Source of the DNA: JANNSW01 sp031431235
Lineage (GTDB): Bacteria > Pseudomonadota > Alphaproteobacteria > Rhizobiales > Hyphomicrobiaceae
Length of the DNA stretch: 19,843 nt
NCBI GenBank assembly: GCA_031431235.1
Contig: JANPDA010000225.1
Span: forward strand, 1-19,843
Direction: 5' to 3'
A program made the translations under genes and the position numbers. Below, piece by piece: positions 13,340 through 19,843 of the stretch (the first letter of the stretch is position 1; each line of letters starts with the position of its first letter). The notes below the pieces were generated by a model. It made no database searches, was not told where the DNA came from, and saw only the letters and a program-made list of their open reading frames with translations.

Positions 13340-13387
13340 AACCCAGTCGCCGCTGTTGCGTCCCCTCTGTTCGTGTTGCGTAACGAA

Positions 13388-14434
13388 ATGGTCCCCTCTC
13401 TGCGTCTCTGCGGAGCCTGCCGTCATGCGGTTGGCGATCGCTCGATCCGTCATGCCCTGGTGGCAACCCTGCTAGGGATCCTGCTGGCCTGTTGCGCCTC
13501 CGCCGGGCCGGCCTTCGCCCAGAGCACATCGGCCGGCAACGGTCTGCTGTCCCAGATCTTTTCATTCCTGAAGCCCAAGCCCAGGCAAACCACCCCATCG
13601 CTGAGCTCCCAGTTTCAGAAACCCGCCGCGGGCCAGCCCCTGAAACTCGTGCCCGCAGGCCTTGCGGCCGGCAATGGCGGGCTCGATGGCGACGTTGGTG
13701 ATCCGGCCCCGGCCGCTCCCCATACCGAGCCGCCTTCCGGCCCCGGCAGACCTGGCACTGTGACGATGTGCGTGCGCCTCTGCGACGGCTACTACTGGCC
13801 GATCTCCAATGCGGTGCGCCCAGCCAACCTCCGCAGCGATCGCGAGCTCTGCGAGTCGACCTGCGCCGTGCCCGCAAAGCTCTATATCCAATACAGTTTC
13901 GGCGGTGACGCCGGCCAGATGCGCGACCTCGACGGCAAGCCCTACAAGAAACTGAAGACGGCGTTCCTCTATCGCAAGCAGCTCGTGCCGAGTTGCCGTT
14001 GCAAAGCCGAGCCCTGGTCGGACGCCGAGCAGGCGCGCCACGACGAGTACGCCATGCGGGAGGAGGCCAAGCGCCTCAATGCCGAGCTCGAGGCCGAGAT
14101 GGCGCAAGCGGGTGCGGCTGCGATGGCATTGGAGGTGGCCACCAACGAGGTCACTCCGACCGTTGCCGATGCGACCGTGGAGCCATTGCCGACTTTGCCC
14201 ACGACCAAGGATGGACCCAATCCGCCCGCACTCCTGCCGGCGAGGAAGATCAAACGGATCCGGCTGCCGGCCCGGGCCGCCATCAAGGCCCCTCCCACAA
14301 TCAGGCCGTTGCCGCCGGCACAACCATCGGCTCGGCTGGTGGCGGTGAAAGTGTCGCCCGGCAGCGCCGGAACTCTACCGGCCCGCAACAAGGCCATCAA
14401 GGATCCGCGCCAGCTCAGCGTCCACTACCGTTAG
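13388..14434 (+). CDS. DUF2865 secreted protein (downstream paralogue)
   Basis: This encodes 348 residues. The ATG at 13388 gives a signal peptide (IRHALVATLLGILLACCASAGPAFAQ); GTG and TTG codons a few bases upstream are possible alternatives. The domain TMCVRLCDGYYWPISN, then CESTCAVPAKLYIQY, GKPYKKLKTAFLYRKQLVPSCRCKAEPW shares its cysteine pattern and most residues with the gene before it. The N-terminal linker is rich in Pro and Gly. After the domain come an acidic coiled segment (DEYAMREEAKRLNAELEAEMAQAGAAAMALE) and a Pro/Ala/Lys tail (KIKRIRLPARAAIKAPPTIRPLPP), quite unlike the Lys-rich tail of its neighbour. The last 60 bp overlap the 3' end of the convergent dehydratase gene. The function is unknown; the location is periplasm or envelope. 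Confidence 0.82.
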   Translation: MVPSLRLCGACRHAVGDRSIRHALVATLLGILLACCASAGPAFAQSTSAGNGLLSQIFSFLKPKPRQTTPSLSSQFQKPAAGQPLKLVPAGLAAGNGGLDGDVGDPAPAAPHTEPPSGPGRPGTVTMCVRLCDGYYWPISNAVRPANLRSDRELCESTCAVPAKLYIQYSFGGDAGQMRDLDGKPYKKLKTAFLYRKQLVPSCRCKAEPWSDAEQARHDEYAMREEAKRLNAELEAEMAQAGAAAMALEVATNEVTPTVADATVEPLPTLPTTKDGPNPPALLPARKIKRIRLPARAAIKAPPTIRPLPPAQPSARLVAVKVSPGSAGTLPARNKAIKDPRQLSVHYR

Positions 14435-14686
14435 ACCGCCTGCCGAATGGGTCGTCAGCGTCACGTCGACCTGGTTCCAGACATTCAGCCATTCGGGATG
14501 GTGATCGAGCCGCTCGGCCGCGAGCGCGACACGCGTCATCCAGCCGAAAGCCTCGCTGAAGCTCTCGAAGGTGAAGCGCTTCTGGATCGCGTCGCGCTCG
14601 GGAAGCAGCGTCCAGCCTTCGAGGCCGGCCAGTGCAGCTTGGCGTTCGGCCCCGGTGAGCTTCTGTGGGCGTGTATCCTTCGTCAT
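14375..14686 (-). CDS. 4a-hydroxytetrahydrobiopterin (pterin-4-alpha-carbinolamine) dehydratase
   Basis: This encodes 103 residues of the PCD/DCoH family, which dehydrates 4a-hydroxytetrahydropterin in the recycling of the phenylalanine hydroxylase cofactor; bacterial homologues have also been linked to molybdopterin metabolism. The signature is RDAIQKRFTFESFSEAFGWMTRVALAAERLDHHPEWLNVWNQVDVTLTTHSAGGLT, with the active-site DHHPEW and TTHSAGGL histidines. The protein has the normal length, ending soon after DAELARILDGL, as expected for the family. No aromatic-acid hydroxylase gene is nearby, so its physiological partner is unknown. It is the last gene of the minus-strand run arylesterase, thpR, dehydratase, 18 nt after thpR. 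Its final 60 bp run into the convergent DUF2865 gene. Confidence 0.93.
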   Translation of the reverse strand: MTKDTRPQKLTGAERQAALAGLEGWTLLPERDAIQKRFTFESFSEAFGWMTRVALAAERLDHHPEWLNVWNQVDVTLTTHSAGGLTVVDAELARILDGLVAGR

Positions 14687-14704
14687 CGTGTCCTCGTCCT
14701 CGGT

Positions 14705-15292
14705 TCAGCTCCAGCTCGCCTCGTCCTCGTATTCTTGCTCGTCGTCCTCTGCTTCGGCATCGCCGAGCGGGAACTCGGCTTCGACCACATAGGGCCCGCC
14801 GCCGGTGCCGGGCCGGGCCGACATCAGCACCGTTCGCGTGACCGGGAAAGCCTCGCTCACGAACCCTGCGAATTGGCTCAGATAGTCCCCAACCTCCCGG
14901 CTGCGCGTGCCCTTCAACCTTGCGAGGGTGACGTGGGGTGCGAATTTGCGTGGCTCGGGCTCGAGCCCCGCGGCCCGCGCCGCGGCTTCGTGGCCGAGTT
15001 GTAGCGCAGCGAGCTCGGGCGATGGCGCGGCCAGCATGATGATCGCACGCGGGTGGTCGCCGCCGAAGCTCGCCAGCTCGGCGAGCCTCACCTCGAGCGG
15101 AACGCCCTCGATCCGGTCGATCAGATCGACGATCTCGTCGGCCACGCGCGCTTCCACATCCCCGAAAAAGCGCAGCGTCAGATGGTAGTGCTCGGGCTCG
15201 AGCCAGCGCGCGCCCCGCAGGCTGCCACGCAGCATGGAAAGGCGAAGCCGCAGCGGCGCCGGGATCTCGATGGCAGTGAAAATGCGTGGCAT
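14705..15292 (-). CDS. thpR: RNA 2',3'-cyclic 3'-phosphodiesterase (2H family)
   Basis: This encodes 195 residues of the 2H phosphoesterase family, formerly called 2'-5' RNA ligase, which opens 2',3'-cyclic phosphate ends of RNA. The two catalytic H-x-T-x motifs are H37-L-T-L in EHYHLTLRFFGDV and H120-V-T-L in KFAPHVTLARLKG. The protein begins MPRIFTAIEIP, the family's usual first strand, and GGAG precedes the ATG at 15292 by about 8 nt. The end is an acidic tail (GDAEAEDDEQEYEDEASWS) absent from many homologues. It lies 31 nt after the arylesterase gene and 18 nt before the dehydratase gene, so the three are likely one transcript, although no functional link is obvious. Confidence 0.93.
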   Translation of the reverse strand: MPRIFTAIEIPAPLRLRLSMLRGSLRGARWLEPEHYHLTLRFFGDVEARVADEIVDLIDRIEGVPLEVRLAELASFGGDHPRAIIMLAAPSPELAALQLGHEAAARAAGLEPEPRKFAPHVTLARLKGTRSREVGDYLSQFAGFVSEAFPVTRTVLMSARPGTGGGPYVVEAEFPLGDAEAEDDEQEYEDEASWS

Positions 15293-15323
15293 ATCGCAAA
15301 CTCCGGCGCACCCGCGACGCAAG

Positions 15324-15989
15324 TCAAGGCTTCGACCGGACCCTGCCAATCAGCTCCTCGACCATCGGCAGCATCCGCTCGACGAGAACGGCGACCCCTT
15401 TCGGGTTGGGATGCAGCCCATCGGCCAGGTTCAGAGCAGGATCGAGCGCAATCCCATCGAGAAAGAACGGATAGTGCAGCGAGCCGTGTTGCCCGGCGAG
15501 CTCGGCATAAATGCGGTCGAACGCGGCCGTATAGTCGGTTCCGAGATTGCTCGGCGCCCGCATGCCGGCGATTAGCACCTGCTGGCCATTGCCTGTCAGC
15601 TTACCGACGATTGCTTCCAGTGCCTTGCGTGTCACCGCCGGATCGAGGCCGCGCAAGGCGTCGTTGGCGCCGAGCTCCACGATCACGGCGTCGGTCTCCT
15701 CGCCGACTGCCCAATCCAGCCGCTCCAGCCCGTCGGTCGTGGTGTCGCCGGAGACCCCGGCATTGCGCACCTCGACCGCAAAGCCTTTGGCGATCAGCGC
15801 ATGCTCGAGCTGGGCCGGAAACGCCTGGCTCTCGGCAATGCCGTAGCCGGCGACGAGGCTGTCCCCGAGCACGACGATTCGCACGGGCCGCGCATCCGCC
15901 GCGGTCGCAGTGCCACCGGCCGCGATCCCTAGCGCCGCTCCGAGCACGAGTGCGGCAACTGCCGCCCTCTCCACAAGCCGTTTCGCCAT
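15324..15989 (-). CDS. GDSL/SGNH arylesterase, TesA-like
   Basis: This encodes a 221-residue exported lipase-like hydrolase. The signal peptide covers about the first 31 residues (VAALVLGAALGIAAGGTATA). SGNH blocks are clear: block I VVLGDSLVAGYG with nucleophile S44, block II NAGVSGDTT, block III ELGAND (N109), and block V DGLHPNPKG with D190 and H193. These match the TesA/arylesterase group that hydrolyses short acyl esters and thioesters. AAGGGA lies a few bases ahead of the ATG at 15989. An upstream in-frame ATG (MDRSKGKC) is less likely. The gene diverges from the ABC transporter pair, as tesA does from ybbA-ybbP in E. coli, suggesting a conserved functional link with lipoprotein or lipid handling. 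A 76-bp palindrome sits between the two starts. Confidence 0.92.
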   Translation of the reverse strand: MAKRLVERAAVAALVLGAALGIAAGGTATAADARPVRIVVLGDSLVAGYGIAESQAFPAQLEHALIAKGFAVEVRNAGVSGDTTTDGLERLDWAVGEETDAVIVELGANDALRGLDPAVTRKALEAIVGKLTGNGQQVLIAGMRAPSNLGTDYTAAFDRIYAELAGQHGSLHYPFFLDGIALDPALNLADGLHPNPKGVAVLVERMLPMVEELIGRVRSKP

Positions 15990-16062
15990 ACATTTCCCTT
16001 TCGAGCGGTCCAAACCTCAATCCTGACGTAGATAGAGTCGAATTGAGGTCGGCAATCGACAC

Positions 16063-16138
16063 CTAGTGTCCTGTCTCCGAAATACGCTCATCCTCGCGGT
16101 GTCCGCTGAAGCGTATTTCGGAGATGAATGGACACTAG
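16063..16138. repeat. palindromic element C
   Basis: Outer arms CTAGTGTCC (16063-16071) and GGACACTAG (16130-16138) are 9 bp and perfect. Inner arms TCTCCGAAATACGCT (16074-16088) and AGCGTATTTCGGAGA (16110-16124) are 15 bp and perfect, around a 21-nt loop. It occupies nearly half of the 165-bp space between the divergent arylesterase and ABC ATPase genes. The outer ends resemble element A (CTAGTG, then CTG), and the right side carries GATGAATGG like elements A and B. It is therefore likely a mobile or REP-like repeat, which may also affect the two promoters. Confidence 0.8.
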
Positions 16139-16154
16139 CAACTGGGCGAGGGGC

Positions 16155-16856
16155 ATGAGCGCGCACGAACCGATCATCCGGCTGGACCAGGTCCGGCTCA
16201 CATTGCAGAGCCGGGCAGGACCCGTCGAGGTCTTGAGGGGCATCGACCTCGCGGTCGCGGCGGCGTCCTCGGTCGGCGTAGTCGGTCCGAGCGGCTCGGG
16301 CAAAAGCTCGCTGTTGATGGTGATCGCCGGCCTCGAGCGGCCAACATCGGGGCGCGTGATGGTGGCCGGGCAGGCCTATGATGGCCTTGGCGAGGATGCG
16401 CTCGCGCGGCTGCGCGGCCAATCGATCGGCATCGTGTTCCAGTCCTTCCACCTCGTGCCGACCATGACCGCGATCGAGAACGTGGCCCTGCCCCTCGAGC
16501 TGAAGCGCCATCGCGAGCCGTTTGTCGTTGCGCGCCGCGCGCTCGAGGATGTTGGTCTCGGGCATCGCGCCGACCATTTCCCCGCCGAGCTTTCCGGCGG
16601 CGAGCAGCAGCGCGTGGCGATCGCGCGTGCCGTCGCTCCCGAGCCGCGCGTGCTGCTGGCCGACGAGCCGACCGGCAATCTCGACGCCCGCACCGGTGGC
16701 GAGGTCATCCGCCTCTTGTTCGATCTGCGCGCCCGCCTCGGCATGACGCTGCTGCTCGTCACGCATGATGCTTCGCTCGCGCGGCGCACCGAGCGGCGGA
16801 TCACGGTCGGCGACGGCCTGATCGTCGCCGATGAGCGGATCGAGGCAACCGCATGA
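16155..16856 (+). CDS. ABC transporter ATP-binding protein (YbbA/LolD type)
   Basis: This encodes 233 residues, an ATPase subunit of a MacB/LolCDE-like (type VII) ABC system. Walker A is GPSGSGKS (44-51), the Q-loop is FQSFHL (Q96), the signature is LSGGEQQRVAIARA (146-159), Walker B is VLLADEPTGNLD (166-177) and the H-loop is THD (H204). The pattern GLERPTSGRVMVAGQAYDGLGEDALARLRGQSIGIVFQSFHLVPTMTAIENVALPLEL is typical of the LolD/YbbA/MacB group. The ATG at 16155 is chosen because GAGGGGC precedes it and the upstream in-frame ATG (16128) lies in the arm of palindrome C. Its stop overlaps the permease start by 4 nt (ATGA). With the permease it should move or extract a lipid-linked or hydrophobic substrate using ATP in the cytoplasm. 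Confidence 0.95.
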   Translation: MSAHEPIIRLDQVRLTLQSRAGPVEVLRGIDLAVAAASSVGVVGPSGSGKSSLLMVIAGLERPTSGRVMVAGQAYDGLGEDALARLRGQSIGIVFQSFHLVPTMTAIENVALPLELKRHREPFVVARRALEDVGLGHRADHFPAELSGGEQQRVAIARAVAPEPRVLLADEPTGNLDARTGGEVIRLLFDLRARLGMTLLLVTHDASLARRTERRITVGDGLIVADERIEATA

Positions 16857-19444
16857 CGAGCCTCGCTTTGCTGGAAGCGGCGGCCCGGCCGGCGGGCCCG
16901 ACCTGGTTGCGGCTGTTTCGCATTGCGCTGCGCGATCTGCGCGGCGGTGTGAAGCGGCTGCTCGTGCTCGTGCTGTCGGTGACACTCGGCGTCGCCGCGA
17001 TCACGGCGGTCGGCGCATTGACCGACGCTCTCGAAGCAGGTTTCGAGCGTCAGGGGCGCCAGCTGCTCGGTGGCGACCTCGACATCTCCCGCATCCACGA
17101 GCGTGTACCCATGGCAGTCGCGGCCGTCCTCGCGGCAAAGGGCAGAACCGGCGAGGTGGCGACATTGCGGGCCATGGTTCGCAATCCGCAAGGGCGCGAT
17201 GGCGCCGGTCAAGCCCTGGTCGAGCTCAAGGCGGTCGATGGCGCCTATCCGCTGCTGGGCGAGGTCATGCTCGCCGATGGCCGCCCGCTGCAACAGGTGA
17301 TCGAGGGGGGAGCGCGCGCCGTCGTCGACCCGCTGTTGCTGGAGCGGCTTGGGCTCGAGGTCGGCGACCGCGTCCTCTTGGGCGAGGTCGAGGTCGAGCT
17401 GGCCGCAACTCTCGTCTCCGAGCCCGACAAGCTCTCGGGCCAGGCGTCCTATGGTCCGCGCCTTCTGATCTCGCTCGCCACGCTCGGGCGTAGCGGCCTG
17501 GCCGGCGCCGGCAGCCTCGTGCGGTGGCACCAGCGGCTCCTGCTTCCCCGCGGGGAGAACCTCGACGCCTTGGAGCTGCAGGCGATCGGCACCGGCCTGC
17601 GCAAATCCTTCCCCGCGGCGGGTCTCAACGTCGCGGATCGGCGCGAGCCGGTTCCAGGCGCACGCCAGGCGGTCGAGCGCTTCAGCCAGTTCCTGACGCT
17701 CGTCGGCTTGACATCCTTATTGATCGGGGGTCTTGGCATCGCCAATGCCGTCACGGCTTATCTCGATCGAAAGCGCAAGGTGATCGCGACCATGCGCGCG
17801 CTGGGTGCGACCAGCAGCGACGTGCTGAAAATCTATGCCATCGAGACCTCGTTGCTGGTTCTGCCAGGAATTGCCGCCGGGCTCGCGATCGGTCTTGGCG
17901 TTCCCTCGCTGATCGGCGCGTCTTTGGGCGCGGCCTTGCCGATCGGCCTCGAGCCTCGCATAGGGATTGGCACGGTCCTGCTCGGCATCACCTATGGCTT
18001 GCTGGTTGCGGCGCTGTTCGTCCTCTGGCCGCTCGGCCGGATCGAGGAGGTGCGTGGTGCCGTGCTCTTCCGCGACGAGCTGGCCGGTGAGAGCCGGCTG
18101 CCGCGCTGGCCTTATCTGGCTGCGACCATTGCCGCCCTCGCGCTGCTCGTCGGCGTTGCGCTCGCAACCTCGTCTGACCACCGGCTGACGCTCTATGTGA
18201 TTGCGGGCGTCGGCGGGGTCTTGGCCCTGTTCCTCGGCCTCGGTTGGTCGCTGCAGCGCCTGGCCGGGGCCGTGCCGCGGCCGCGCCGGGCCGAGCTCGC
18301 CATTGCGCTGCGCAATATTGCCGGTCCCGGCTCGCTCGCCCGGCTCACCTCCTTGTCGCTCGGCCTCGGTCTGGGCATCCTCGTCACCGTTGCGCTCGTC
18401 GACCGGTCGTTGATGAGCGAGCTTGGCAGCGGCCTGCAGGGCAAGGCGCCGAGCTATTACCTGCTCGATATCGGCCGTCGCCAGATCGACGAGCTGAGCC
18501 GCCGCATCGCCGCCGAGGCGCCGGGCTCCAGGCTTTCGACCGCGCCGATGCTGCGCGGCCGGCTCGTCGCCCTCGACGGTCGGCCGGTCGAGGAGATCGA
18601 GGCGCCCGAGGAGGCCCAATGGGTCCTGCGCGGCGATCGCGGCCTCACCTTCGCGGCCGACCCTCCGACGGGCTCCACCATCGTCGCAGGCGCGTGGTGG
18701 GCGCCCGATCATGCCGGCGAGCCGCTGGTGTCGTTCGATGCCGAGCTGGCCGGCCAGCTCGGTCTCGAGGTCGGCAGCACTCTCGTCGTCAATGTGCTCG
18801 GCCGCAATGTGACGGCTCGCATTGCCAATCTGCGGACGGTCGAATGGGAGGAGCTCGCCATCAACTTCGTGATGATCTTCTCACCCAATACGCTCGCCGC
18901 CGCACCCTACAATTTCCTGGCGACCCTCACCTACGACACGCCGCCCACGGTCGCTGCGGAAGGGCGGCTGATGCAGGGCCTCGTCAATGCCTTCCCCAAC
19001 GTGACGGCGATCCGCGTCAAGGACGCGATCGAGGCGGTGAACGGCATCATCGAGCGGGTCCTGATGGCGATCCGGCTCGCCTCGGGTGTGACGCTGCTGG
19101 CCGGCGCGATCGTGCTCGCCGGCGCCTTGGCGACCGCCGAGCAGCGCCGCACCTATCAGGCTGTCGTCCTGCGGGTGCTGGGCGCCCAGCGACGGCAGAT
19201 CCTGCTGTCGCATCTGGCGGAGTATGCGCTCATCGCCAGCGCGGTTGCTTTCGCCGCCATCACGGTCGGAACGGCGGCGGCCTATGCGATCACGTCATGG
19301 GTGATGGATGTCGGGTTCGTCTTCGACTGGCGGGCAGTCGCGCAATCCCTGGCTCTGGCACTGGCTCTGATGTTGATTTTCGGCCTTCGTGGCACCTCCC
19401 GCGTGCTGAAGGCCCGGCCCATGAGCCATCTCGAGAACGAATAG
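16853..19444 (+). CDS. ABC transporter permease, FtsX family (YbbP-like)
   Basis: This encodes an 863-residue inner-membrane permease. It opens with a membrane anchor (RLLVLVLSVTLGVAAITAVGAL) and a periplasmic MacB-type core (about residues 60-265). The first FtsX membrane block follows (FLTLVGLTSLLIGGLGIANAVTAYLDRKRKVIATMRALGATSSDVLKIYAIETSLLVL, from about 275). A central pair of helices follows, then LAIALRNIAGPGSLARLTSLSLGLGLGILVTVAL, a second periplasmic region, and a final FtsX block (IRLASGVTLLAGAIVLAGALATAEQRRTYQAVVLRVLGAQRRQILLSHLAEYALIAS). The doubled layout and length match YbbP and related large permeases, not the shorter LolC/E. The ATG overlaps the ATPase stop by 4 nt, so the two are one operon. 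The substrate is unknown; the neighbouring TesA-like esterase suggests a link to lipids. Confidence 0.93.
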   Translation: MTSLALLEAAARPAGPTWLRLFRIALRDLRGGVKRLLVLVLSVTLGVAAITAVGALTDALEAGFERQGRQLLGGDLDISRIHERVPMAVAAVLAAKGRTGEVATLRAMVRNPQGRDGAGQALVELKAVDGAYPLLGEVMLADGRPLQQVIEGGARAVVDPLLLERLGLEVGDRVLLGEVEVELAATLVSEPDKLSGQASYGPRLLISLATLGRSGLAGAGSLVRWHQRLLLPRGENLDALELQAIGTGLRKSFPAAGLNVADRREPVPGARQAVERFSQFLTLVGLTSLLIGGLGIANAVTAYLDRKRKVIATMRALGATSSDVLKIYAIETSLLVLPGIAAGLAIGLGVPSLIGASLGAALPIGLEPRIGIGTVLLGITYGLLVAALFVLWPLGRIEEVRGAVLFRDELAGESRLPRWPYLAATIAALALLVGVALATSSDHRLTLYVIAGVGGVLALFLGLGWSLQRLAGAVPRPRRAELAIALRNIAGPGSLARLTSLSLGLGLGILVTVALVDRSLMSELGSGLQGKAPSYYLLDIGRRQIDELSRRIAAEAPGSRLSTAPMLRGRLVALDGRPVEEIEAPEEAQWVLRGDRGLTFAADPPTGSTIVAGAWWAPDHAGEPLVSFDAELAGQLGLEVGSTLVVNVLGRNVTARIANLRTVEWEELAINFVMIFSPNTLAAAPYNFLATLTYDTPPTVAAEGRLMQGLVNAFPNVTAIRVKDAIEAVNGIIERVLMAIRLASGVTLLAGAIVLAGALATAEQRRTYQAVVLRVLGAQRRQILLSHLAEYALIASAVAFAAITVGTAAAYAITSWVMDVGFVFDWRAVAQSLALALALMLIFGLRGTSRVLKARPMSHLENE

Positions 19445-19515
19445 CAGCAGCAATTCTCGGTCACAGGCCTTGAAACCCCGACAGCGCGGTACCATTTTGC
19501 CTATCAAACTGTTAA

Positions 19516-19528
19516 ACTGACAGTCAGT
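19516..19528. promoter_or_regulatory. short inverted repeat ahead of the Bax inhibitor-1 gene
   Basis: ACTGAC (19516-19521) and GTCAGT (19523-19528) are perfect arms around one base, 41 bp before the ATG at 19569. The place fits a repressor operator or a promoter-overlapping site. No clear -35/-10 pair was identified, so its role is open. Confidence 0.3.
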
Positions 19529-19568
19529 CGTGCTTAGGGCAGAACACGCTACGGAGGATGTGGACACT

Positions 19569-19843
19569 ATGGCTCAATTCGAGAACCGGTATGCGACCCC
19601 CCGGGTCGGTACGCAGGCAGGGGCACAGGAGGTCGATCAGGGCCTTCGCTCCTATATGCTCGGCGTCTACAACTACATGGCGATCGGCGTAGCCCTCACC
19701 GGCATCGTCGCCTACGCGACATTCTACATGGCCTCGACCGATCCCGCCGTGGCGCAGCTTCTCTACGGCAGCCCGCTCAAGTGGGTGATCATGCTTGCCC
19801 CGCTGGCGATGGTGTTCATGATCTCGGCCGGTGCGAGCCGGAT
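19569..19843 (+). CDS. Bax inhibitor-1/YccA family protein (5' part, cut by window end)
   Basis: Only the first 91 codons are in the window. The protein begins MAQFENRYATPRVGTQAG and continues AQEVDQGLRSYMLGVYNYMAIGVALTGIVAYATFYM, the typical first transmembrane segment of bacterial BI-1/YccA proteins. A second hydrophobic segment follows (LKWVIMLAPLAMVFMISAGAS). Complete members have about 230-250 residues and seven helices and are proposed calcium-leak channels or protease modulators in the inner membrane. GGAGG (19553-19557) lies 11 nt before the ATG. A GTG at 19560 in the same frame is too close to that site. It is separated from the ABC permease by 124 bp without a clear terminator, and so probably has its own promoter. 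Confidence 0.9.
   Translation, partial: MAQFENRYATPRVGTQAGAQEVDQGLRSYMLGVYNYMAIGVALTGIVAYATFYMASTDPAVAQLLYGSPLKWVIMLAPLAMVFMISAGASR

Noticed and set aside
12792..13877. Minus-strand frame of 361 residues across the DUF2865 genes
   Set aside because: It is antisense to two genes with signal peptides and a shared conserved cysteine pattern; its composition is Arg-rich and unlike a real protein.
16017..18712. Large minus-strand frames (322, 384 and 331 residues) opposite the ABC transporter genes
   Set aside because: They are complements of well-defined Walker and FtsX motifs and have only Arg/Gln/Asp/Ala-rich sequence.

Overview
The window looks like a chromosomal segment of a high-GC alphaproteobacterium, most likely from the Rhizobiales/Hyphomicrobiales. 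The reasons are two DUF2865 proteins, an IalB-type periplasmic protein close to rlmN, a DUF1232 protein and a 178-residue SpoU/TrmH-type methyltransferase. This is inference from gene families. No rRNA, tRNA, CRISPR array, transposase or integrase was seen. Bases 1-150 hold no gene I can support.

Layout. 151-4017: a minus-strand ATP-grasp protein diverges from a small four-helix membrane protein (1738-2175). Then come an unrecognised, possibly phasin-like protein (2292-2810) and a stand-alone GrdB/PrdB-like protein with Cys in place of selenocysteine (3076-4017). 4028-4827: a 58-residue basic protein overlaps by 4 nt a TIR/deoxyribosyltransferase-like protein. 4901-5806: a nitrilase-family hydrolase. 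5929-6525: a DUF433/DUF5615 toxin-antitoxin pair. 6623-9004, minus strand: an ialB-like gene, a periplasmic thioredoxin-like gene and rlmN. 9057-10849: a HigB toxin and a HigA-ImmA/IrrE fusion with a near-consensus promoter, flanked by exact 43-bp direct repeats; one repeat forms the 3' end of the neighbouring RNA methyltransferase gene. 11370-14434: a DUF1232 protein, two long palindromes and two tandem DUF2865 secreted proteins. 14375-15989, minus strand: a tight run of a GDSL arylesterase, thpR and a pterin-carbinolamine dehydratase. 16155-19444: an ABC ATPase and FtsX-type permease diverging from the esterase, as in the E. coli tesA/ybbA/ybbP layout, with a third long palindrome between. 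19569-19843: the start of a Bax inhibitor-1 family gene, cut by the window end.

How the parts relate. Most genes belong to a stable housekeeping background. Inserted in it are three visibly more AT-rich two-gene modules of toxin-antitoxin or defence character (4028-4827, 5929-6525, 9234-10758). The strongest leads are the repeat-bounded HigB/HigA-IrrE cassette, the overlapping 58-residue/TIR-like gene pair, and a family of three long palindromes with related ends (11910-11962, 11977-12038, 16063-16138), each lying between divergent genes.
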